DNA of 64,000 nucleotides. It comes from Tausonia pullulans (taxonomy: Eukaryota; Basidiomycota; Tremellomycetes; Cystofilobasidiales; Mrakiaceae). Of the stretch, positions 1-6,516 are shown piece after piece. Numbering within the stretch: position 1 is the first letter of the stretch; every line of letters begins with the position of its first letter. The position numbers and the translations under genes were made by a program. Under the pieces are notes generated by a model. The model was not told the DNA's origin, searched no databases, and worked only from the letters and a program-made list of their open reading frames with translations. The stretch is taken from the NCBI GenBank assembly GCA_951802195.1, contig OX637626.1, positions 1,054,001 through 1,118,000 of the forward strand, in the 5' to 3' direction.

Positions 1-11
1 GGGTTCGGACC
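1..11 (+). tRNA. tRNA-Pro(AGG), 3' end only (window edge)
   Basis: The first bases are the last three bases of a T-stem, a full 3' acceptor strand (TTCGGAC) and a C discriminator. They match the 3' ends of the two complete tRNA-Pro genes at 4117 and 54954 base for base. A C and then five T residues (13-17) follow, which is the same Pol III terminator layout. The rest of the gene lies outside the window, so the isoacceptor identity is inferred from that match. Confidence 0.75.
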
Positions 12-2220
12 CTTTTTCATCCAGCTCCCAAGAAATTTTTCCACCTTGAGAAGTGCTAAGCCTTCTTGACCGATACCTCGGGTATGTGGCACGTTGCTTT
101 CACTCTGGCCCTGATTTGCACTGAAAGTCTCTCCATCTTATCACCTTGACCGTCTTCCTCTCCAGATCTTCATCATGCACACGCCTGAAGTCCAATGAAG
201 AAGAGGGACTACGAGTTGAGACTCTGCGTCCCCGCTCGCTAACTTCCATCAACTTCCAGAAGACCCTCACCGTTCACGTCACAAGCAAGTACCACCCCCC
301 ATCTGTCGCCTTCGCTCCGACACTTCCAGAATGTTGATACTTGATACTCCTTGCCAAACACTCTGCTTCGAACCCTTTCCCCCTCCTCTGTCAGACAATA
401 TCAATTTCCTAGCCGGATCTAATTCCTTTTTTTGCGTAGATGCTTTTGCGTCATTTGTGCGCCATCCCACGAAGGCTGCAAAGGTCGATTTCCACAGGCC
501 GAGAAGTTAGAGGGGGGTTCGCTGCCGATGGAAACAAACCCCTGATCGATTCGCGCACTTTCGTCCTGCTCATCGGGTCCAACGTTCATGCAAGACGGTC
601 CCACGTCGCCGTTTCAGGGCGCGTCTTATGTGCTTGCTGCTTTGTTCTCTTGACGAGGCTTCTGGGCCCGGGCTAAGCTCCTTCTTCTCATCAACTATGA
701 AAAACGCTCTGTTCTGGATTTCAGGCTCCCCTGCGCTTACCATTGACTCGCGGCCATGCGATCCTCGCCTTTCTCTCCATGGCCGTGTCACTTTCCTTGA
801 TCGCGGCACTCGTGAGGGCCGTTCCGGCCGGACTTCAACCCTTGCGACCCCGCTCGCGGCGCTTAGCCCTTTCCAGCTGGCCCCGGATACTGCTCCTCCG
901 GTCCCTGTTCGGGCGCCTGCCACTGGGACAAGCGCGGGAAGGGTCTTCTGCCGATCGCGCTGTTAGGATTGATCCAAGGGTTGAGCACTGAGGGAGATAA
1001 GTCTAGGCTGGACTGGGTTTTTTATGGACGAGGAGGCATATCGATACAGGAGATGAGAAGGACGAGGAAGCAAGGAAGTGTGGCATGATGGGACAAGAGG
1101 GCGAAGGGTGAGAAAGCAAAGAAGTGCGGGACAGATGACGAACGACAAGAGAGGAAGGAACAACGAAAGAGGGAGCGTAGTAAGATGTGGCGAAATATGG
1201 AACGAAGAAATGGGAATACTAATTAAGCAAAGGAGAGGTTACACAGGCGCAGAGTTGGCCAGGCACAGAGCCGAGGTGGGAATCCGCGAGATCATGACAG
1301 CAGGAGACTTCAAAGGTGTCGAATATCTGCGTTCGGGTGAACCAGGGGAATGGAAGCCTCATCGAAGCAATAGGAAGAAGGGGAACCAGTTTTGCAAACC
1401 GAAAAGAAGATGAATCGACGAGTACGATCGCATGTCGAAAATGAGCCTGTCCACACGCGCTGTGGCGAGATGCAGAGACTGCAGCAATTGTTGAGGCACC
1501 ACCACAGCGAGTCGGGCCGGTTCGATGGGACAATCCAACAGACTGGAAACTCCGGGTCGCAATAATGACCCTCAGCCTCGATTTTGGAGAGCAGGAGACG
1601 GTGACAAGGCCTGATTAAAGTCATGAGACTGAGTCATCCCTCGCGCTGGAGCGAGTCGATGAGGGCGTCGAGGACCGTGATAAGATGATAAGATATAGGA
1701 GAGCCCAGAAGAGGCAGGGAAACAAGCGGCAGGCAATTTACCGTCGAGTTGCCATCATGATTGGAGAAGCCCCGATAAGCAGATCGAGATCGAGTTGGCT
1801 GTTAGGGTGACAAGGGTAAGCCTCATCAGCTCAGGCGGACAGACGTACGCGTGCGGCGTGATCACGCGCCTCGCGCCTGGTCCCTAGCTCTCGGATACAG
1901 GAGCGCACCCACGGTCGTCAGGAGACGCGATGGAGACCAGCCATACGTACATATCTGCCATCTCTCCGTCCTGGTGAGAAATCGGCTTGCCTCATTTGAC
2001 ACCGATGGCTCTTGCGGTCCGCCTTCTTGAACTCATCGGAATATCCGTCGGATAAAATCGGTCAGGAGGCTTAATCGCTTCCTGCCCTGCTTTCTCTTTT
2101 TGTGACTGTCTAGTGCTGGACGAGGATGAGAGAAGAACCGAACTCACGCCGGACAAAACAGTAGCCATCGTTGTGAATACGTGGATATATATTCAGCCTC
2201 AGCAGCTGGCATTCAGGAAC
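12..2220. other. No gene I can support
   Basis: About 2.2 kb with only short overlapping open frames on both strands. The best candidate is a plus-strand frame near 743-991 that begins with a hydrophobic signal-like stretch (AILAFLSMAVSLSLIAALV), but it lacks convincing exon partners and homology I recognise. A TATATAT-like run at about 2185-2191 sits roughly 30 bp upstream of the permuted tRNA leader and may be its upstream promoter element. Confidence 0.5.
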
Positions 2221-2221
2221 G

Positions 2222-2344
2222 CATCCTCTCTTCGCTCTTTCCGCCACCCGAAGGTTTCCAGATCGAAACTGGAGCCCGCAACTAAACAATGCGGGCTGGC
2301 GCAATGGTAGCGTGTCGGGCTCATATGATTCAGAGAAGAAGATG
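2222..2344 (+). ncRNA. Predicted leader-trailer helix of the permuted pre-tRNA
   Basis: In a permuted precursor, the 5' leader and 3' trailer take the place of an intron. Here CATC, TCTT and CTCT in the leader (2222-2225, 2229-2232, 2235-2238) pair with GATG, AAGA and AGAG in the trailer (2341-2344, 2336-2339, 2332-2335), giving 12 Watson-Crick pairs with small bulges. G2243, third from the 3' cut site, can pair with C32 at 2320, which is the anticodon-intron pair needed by eukaryotic splicing endonuclease. C2244, C2245 and A2246 form the usual three-base bulge. The pairings are seen directly; processing is inferred. Confidence 0.75.
2246..2325 (+). tRNA. Circularly permuted initiator tRNA-Met(CAT) gene
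   Basis: The 3' half (2246-2281) precedes the 5' half (2290-2325). The 3' half reads A38, anticodon stem CCCGA, variable AGGTT, T-stem TCCAG, loop ATCGAAA, CTGGA, acceptor GCCCGCA and discriminator A. Eight bases follow (2282-2289). The 5' half then gives acceptor TGCGGGC, D-arm (TGGCGCAATGGTAGCGTG), stem TCGGG and loop CTCATA. All stems pair (7, 4, 5 and 5 bp, the D-stem with one G-T). Initiator hallmarks are the ATCGAAA T-loop, the GGG:CCC anticodon stem and the CAT anticodon. The halves meet between positions 37 and 38, the normal tRNA intron site. Internal B and A boxes occur in reversed order. A T4 terminator follows at 2351-2354. An ordinary reading fails because no T-arm lies downstream. 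The oddity is a T1:A72 pair where eukaryotic initiators have A1:U72. Confidence 0.87.
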
Positions 2345-2350
2345 AATTTC

Positions 2351-2354
2351 TTTT
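2351..2354 (+). terminator. Pol III T-run terminator of the permuted tRNA
   Basis: Four T residues, preceded by TTTC, lie 26 bases after the 5' half. This allows one Pol III transcript to include leader, 3' half, spacer, 5' half and trailer. Confidence 0.6.
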
Positions 2355-2517
2355 GCACCCTGCCCCAACCAATCACCTGGACTTGCGCGAGTCTCAGATC
2401 AGGCTGCACAATACAGCTCTTGGGAACGAACAAGCCGTGAGGGAATGAAACTTCATTTGGGCGAGCAAAAGGGATGGATCCCCTAGGCCTTTCCTTCTCG
2501 CCGCCGCTCAGGGTATT

Positions 2518-2640
2518 TCTTGTATTTCATTCATGCATCAAGCGTAGACAGACGACCTCATGACCCTACGAGAGACCGCGAGGGGGGAGAAGGAGAGATA
2601 GAAGATAACCTAACTAGAGATTCTTGAGAGGAGAGTGTAT
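2518..2640 (-). repeat. Possible old LINE 3' tail remnant
   Basis: On the plus strand the stretch beginning TTGTATTTCATTCATG and continuing through GACCCTACGAGAGACCGCGA resembles, with many differences, the reverse-strand LINE tail found intact at 2770 (TTGTATTTAAGTCATG, ACCCTATGAGAGAT). It would be the oldest copy in the stack leading to tRNA-Pro. Similarity was judged by eye only. Confidence 0.35.
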
Positions 2641-2769
2641 AGATGGGGGGGGGGGGGAGCCGGGAGAGACGAGTGCTGCGGCAGCGGTCCAGACGGCGGG
2701 AACCACAGGATAGCCAGGTCTCGTCGAAGAAGATGGAGGAGAGGACTCAACCGGGGATCGAGGTCCTGG

Positions 2770-3184
2770 TTTTTTTGTATTTAAGTCATGAGTTATACAT
2801 AGAGAACGAGGTAACCCTATGAGAGATGGTGATTCTTAGCTAGATAGAGAGAGAGCGAAAATGAAAGTAGGGGTGGAAGGAAAGCAAAAGATGGTTATGG
2901 ACATATGCCCATGAGAAAAGGTAAGATATCAAGATGACCAGCTATATCCAGCGGTGGCTATGGTCTAACCATACTTCGCCACCCCTGTCCTTTTGTTCAC
3001 CCAGGGTCGATGTCGTCGCCGACAGCAGTGCCAGCCATCTGGCCCCTGCCAGCCATCCACCGCGTGCTCGACTGCCAGTGTGTCTGCCGGATCGTAGACG
3101 CGATCTTGCGGATCTTAGACGCGATCTTGCGGATCTCCTCGTCCGTGACAGGGTCGAGGGCTGCGATCTTGCTGAACCTCCGCC
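2770..3184 (-). mobile_element. LINE, 5'-truncated copy (3' end of ORF plus 3' UTR and tail)
   Basis: A minus-strand non-LTR retrotransposon fragment. It begins (on the minus strand) inside the reverse transcriptase reading frame, matching the last part of the ORF at 56254-57221 including the final GDDIDPG and stop. It continues through the shared 3' UTR and ends in TTTAAATAC plus an A-run, seen here as a T-run at 2770-2776. A short internal duplication (AAGATCCGCAAGATCGCGTCT-like) lies near 3100-3140. Its 5' end abuts the next element's A-tail at 3185, so it was inserted first or shares the same site. Confidence 0.8.
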
Positions 3185-4036
3185 TTTTTTTTTTGTATTT
3201 AAGTCATGAGTTATACGTGGAGAACGAGGTAACCCTATGAGAGATAGCGAGTTGTAGCTAGATAGAGGGAGAGCGGACATGACCGAGCGCGAGAACGTCG
3301 GGCGAGGCGCCGTGGGAAGAGGGTTGGTCGAACCACCGGGGATGGTGGTTGGCCGAAAGGGGGTTGGTCGAACCACCGGGATGGTGGTTGGCCGGAAGGG
3401 GGTTGGTCGAACCACTGGGGATGGTTGGCCGGACGGCGTGATGGGCGCCGTGGGAGGGGGGTTGGTCGAACCACCGGGATGGTGGTTGGCCGGAAGGGGG
3501 TTGGTCGAACCACCGGGATGGTGGTTGGCCGGAAGGGGGTTGGTCGAACCACCGGGATGGTGGTTGGCCGGAAGGGGGTTGGTCGAACCACTGGGGATGG
3601 TTGGCCGGACGGCGTGATGGGCGCCGTGGGAGGGGGGTTGGTCGAACCACCGGGATGGTGGTTGGCCGGAAGGGGGTTGGTCGAACCACTGGGGATGGTT
3701 GGCCGGACGGCGTGATGGGCGCCGTGGGAGGGGGGTTGGTCGAACCACCGGGATGGTGGTTGGCCGGAAGGGGGTTGGTCGAACCACCGGGATGGTGGTT
3801 GGCCGGAAGGGGGTTGGTCGAACCACCGGGATGGTGGTTGGCCGGAAGGGGGTTGGTCGAACCACTGGGGATGGTTGGCCGGACGGCGTGATGGGCGCCG
3901 TGGGAGGGGGGTTGGTCGAACCACCGGGATGGTGGTTGGCCGGAAGGGGGTTGGTCGAACCACTGGGGATGGTTGGCCGGACGGCGTGATGGGCGCCGTG
4001 GGAGGGGGGTTGGTCGAACCACCGGGATGGTGGTTG
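3185..4036 (-). mobile_element. Non-autonomous retroelement with minisatellite body and LINE-type tail
   Basis: On the minus strand this copy has a tandem-repeat body, then a short unique segment, then the same roughly 100-bp tail and A-run as the LINE copies (T-run 3185-3194 on the plus strand). The body holds 16 copies of the core GGTTGGTCGAACCA. These are arranged as 39-bp units interspersed with longer units of about 58-60 bp that carry GGACGGCGTGATGGGCGCCG. Related copies lie at 55681 and 57750. It encodes no protein I recognise; the long open frames arise because the 39-bp unit is a multiple of three with no stops. It probably uses the LINE machinery through the shared tail. Confidence 0.7.
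3323..4036. repeat. 39-bp minisatellite array with higher-order structure
   Basis: Sixteen cores read GGTTGGTCGAACCAC followed by CGGGATGGTGGTTGGCCGGAAGGG (39-bp unit) or by TGGGGATGG and a GGCGTGATGGGCGCCG insert (longer unit). The order is short and long units in irregular blocks, as expected from slippage and unequal exchange. The core is a near palindrome around TCGA. Its reverse strand contains GGTTCGACC, which resembles the start of a Pol III B box. Confidence 0.85.
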
Positions 4037-4116
4037 CCTCCGGACGAATCCTGGAATCGATGACCTGGCTGGCCAGGAGGGAGAGTCGACATACTCAGGA
4101 TCATGCGATCCTGCTC

Positions 4117-4233
4117 GTCTGGATGGTGTAGCGGTATCACGCCATGTTAGGGTGCCTGACTACTGCGGAATCATTCGTATTCAGTCAAACCATCACTTCA
4201 TGGAGGTCCTCGGTTCAATCCCGGGTTCGGACC
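4117..4233 (+). tRNA. tRNA-Pro(AGG) with 45-nt intron
   Basis: The acceptor GTCTGGA pairs with TTCGGAC (4226-4232). The D-arm region GTGTAGCGGTATCAC, anticodon stem CCATG (4142-4146) with CATGG (4199-4203), variable AGGTC, and T-arm CTCGG-TTCAATC-CCGGG are all present. The loop TTAGGG (4147-4152) plus T4198 gives anticodon AGG, read as proline. An intron at 4153-4197 interrupts the canonical position after base 37. A C discriminator (4233) and a T5 terminator (4235-4239) follow. A near-identical gene lies at 54838-54954 on the minus strand. Confidence 0.93.
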
Positions 4234-4239
4234 CTTTTT

Positions 4240-4587
4240 CTCCTTCAACCTATCTACAATGGTAGGATGAGGATATTTCTCGTCCGAATAATGGCCAGCA
4301 AGGATGTCGATGAAGCGTGAGTTGTGCTTGGGGATCGAGGGCGAATGTCGCGAGTCGGTCTCTGCGGTGGTTCCTGCCCTGCTTTACTTCGCCTGTCTCT
4401 GCGACTGAGAGAGTACATCATGAGCTGACGCTAACCGGTTAACCTTCGAGGATGAGCCTACTGAAGGTATATGGCGCAGAGGAGTAAGTGTCTGTGCCCT
4501 GGCGACCGGGGATGGCCGATAATGCCCGGCTCGCAAGCCGCTGTCGCGAGCTTCCCCTCAACAGCCACCATTCACCCTCCCATCATC
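4240..4587. other. Intergenic, ATG16 promoter side
   Basis: Between the tRNA-Pro terminator and the ATG16 start codon I see no further RNA gene or conserved reading frame. Confidence 0.5.
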
Positions 4588-5857
4588 ATGACCACCCTCG
4601 CCTCAACACCCTGGCAGGAGAGCATAAGGCTCAGCATCGATTCACGTAACGCTTCTGAATCCACCTATGCCGACATCATCAATCAGTGTGCGTGCTTCTC
4701 CCACTGCTTCCTTTCCCGTCCTGAGCGGCGCCCTTCTCTCGTATCGAACCGCGTACACTCGCTCACTCGAGCCATTGCCTGCTCGCCATCCATTCAGATC
4801 GGAGACTTGCCAAACAGGCGAAGCAGCTCAAGATCCGCAACCAGGCTCTTCTCCGCGCGGCAACGAGCGTCCTGAGCGAGCCGGGTCGGACTGGCGCGAG
4901 CAGTGGTGGAGGCGGCGAAGAGTGAGATCAGTGAAGGAGGGAGGGGAAGGGCTCTTTCGCCCCCCACTCTCACCCGTGCACCCGAAACAAGAGCACCACT
5001 GATGAACTTGCCCGCAACGGCTACAGAAACCCCGTTCTCCAAGCCTACGTCGCGTCCCTCGAGACGCAGATCAACAGTCTGAAGAGCGAGCTCTCGGACG
5101 TCTACAAGCAGCAGGGAACCAACACCCAGAAGCTTTTGACCATGACCGAGGCTCGCTAGATCCTTCATCCTTCCCCCCTTTTAGAAAAGTGCTGTCGCTG
5201 ACGACGCCCTTGCGTGGTATAGACCCTCCAAGAGCGCGACTACCAGGCCCGAGCGGATCAGGCCGAACTCGCCCGGCTCACGGAGGCTGAGGCTCGTTGG
5301 AAGCGGTCGATTGAAGAGTGGACGGAGCGGAATCGAATGAAGGACCGGGACCTCCAGGTGAATCTCTCCTCATCCTATCAGACAGGCGAACGAGGACACT
5401 GGTTGTCGATAGCGCTCAGACGCGTCTCGACTCCGACCTGACGCCCCAGGCGTTGTTTCGCTCCCCTCTCGTCTCACCCATTTCAAGGCTCAGCAAGACG
5501 AGCAAACTGCTCTTAACCTCGAGCTCGAGCACACCCTCGTCAAGCTGCAAAAAGTCCAAGCCGACAATAAGAACCTTCTCTCGCGATGGATCGACCACAT
5601 GAGTCTCCAGGTTGACCGGATGAACGCCGCGAATGAGGACGCCCTCTCTGGGCCTAGTGAAGAAGAATCGTCTTCAAAGTTGGAAGCAACCGAAAAGCAG
5701 AAGTACGAGGTGCCTTTCCTCGCTTCCCCTTTTCAAATCTTCGTTGCTCGGACGCGCTAATACATAGGCCGTCTGCCCTCTCTCACAGACCGTGAAGGGC
5801 CGGAAGCGGGCAGGCTCGGATTTTCAAAGAAGAGGACAGACCCAGAAGGGGAGCTAG
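4588..5857 (+). CDS. ATG16: Autophagy protein ATG16
   Basis: Coiled-coil partner of the ATG12-ATG5 conjugate; together they act as the E3-like enzyme that lipidates ATG8 at the growing autophagosome. Exon 1 (4588-4687) encodes MTTLASTPWQESI and an N-terminal helix expected to bind ATG5. Exon 2 (4798-4921) continues with RRLAKQAKQLKIRNQALLRAA. Later exons carry the family core: NPVLQAYVASLETQINSLK, LSDVYKQQGTNTQKLL, LNLELEHTLVKLQKVQ and LLSRWIDHM. Fungal ATG16 lacks the animal WD40 part, which fits this short protein. The exon ending near 5157 has no GT donor; a GC-AG intron reaching the acceptor at 5221-5222 would restore the frame. The last exon is uncertain: phase 0 splicing ends at TAG 5855-5857, whereas another donor would lead into an acidic frame ending at 6081. 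Confidence 0.85.
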
Positions 5858-6218
5858 ATCTCATCTCGAGCGGCGTGCTTGTCGAAAAACCGGCGGACCT
5901 GGCGGTCGACAGCGACAGCGAGGTCAGCGGAGTCGTTCCTGTCTTATCGGAGAGTTGGGATCGGATTGAGCGAGAGGAGGAGAGGCAGGAGGAGGATTTT
6001 AGGGGGAATGGTAGAGAGGTGGACGAGCTAAACGAGAAAGACTGGCACGAAGTGAAGAGGGACGGAGAGGGAGACAGCTGATGGGCGCATGAGGAAGTAG
6101 CAAAGTGGCGAGTCTGGATTTCACCTGAATATACGATTCCGGGTCATAAAATGAGTCATATAGCCAAGATTCTGTCGTTAAATAAGAGAATAGAAGCTAA
6201 CGCTACGATCTCATCAAG

Positions 6219-6514
6219 GGCACGCTTTCGCCGCCCGCAGCATCGGGCAGTACCTCGCTACCCTCTACTCCGGCTCCGTCTCGCTTCCGCTCTTGACTTC
6301 GGAGGCAGTCTCTTTTTTGAGCGCGGGTAATGGACCCGAAGAACCTACGAGGGAGAGCATAATAAGTTGGGCAAGGAACGTCGGGCGAAAGGACGAAGAC
6401 GACGACGCACTTGCGATCTCGCTGGGGCAAGCGCTTTTGGACTTGAAATCCCCATCCGAACTCTCGCCACCAGAAAAGACGCAGGCAAGCGGCTTGCCTG
6501 AGGATCTGGGATGA
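6219..6514 (+). CDS. Orphan 3' exon of an unassigned plus-strand gene
   Basis: An open stretch begins after an AG acceptor preceded by a good branch site (GCTAACGCTAC) and reads HAFAARSIGQYLATLYSGS, then SEAVSFLSAGNGPEEPTRES, ending LPEDLG with TGA 6512-6514. It looks coding in composition and helix pattern. It could be the final exon of a small gene that includes the acidic open frame 5875-6081, or a long alternative 3' end of ATG16. I do not recognise the domain. Confidence 0.35.
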
Positions 6515-6516
6515 GA

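Noticed and set aside
2290-2450. An ordinary intron-containing tRNA beginning at 2290
   Set aside because: No T-arm, B box or complementary acceptor strand occurs downstream before or after the T4 terminator; all missing parts lie immediately upstream in the permuted order.
2942-4140. Long minus-strand open frames with PVVRPTPFRPTTI-type 13-residue repeats (250-307 residues)
   Set aside because: They come from a 39-bp tandem repeat without stops, are open in more than one frame, and run through retroelement tails; no sign of a real protein.
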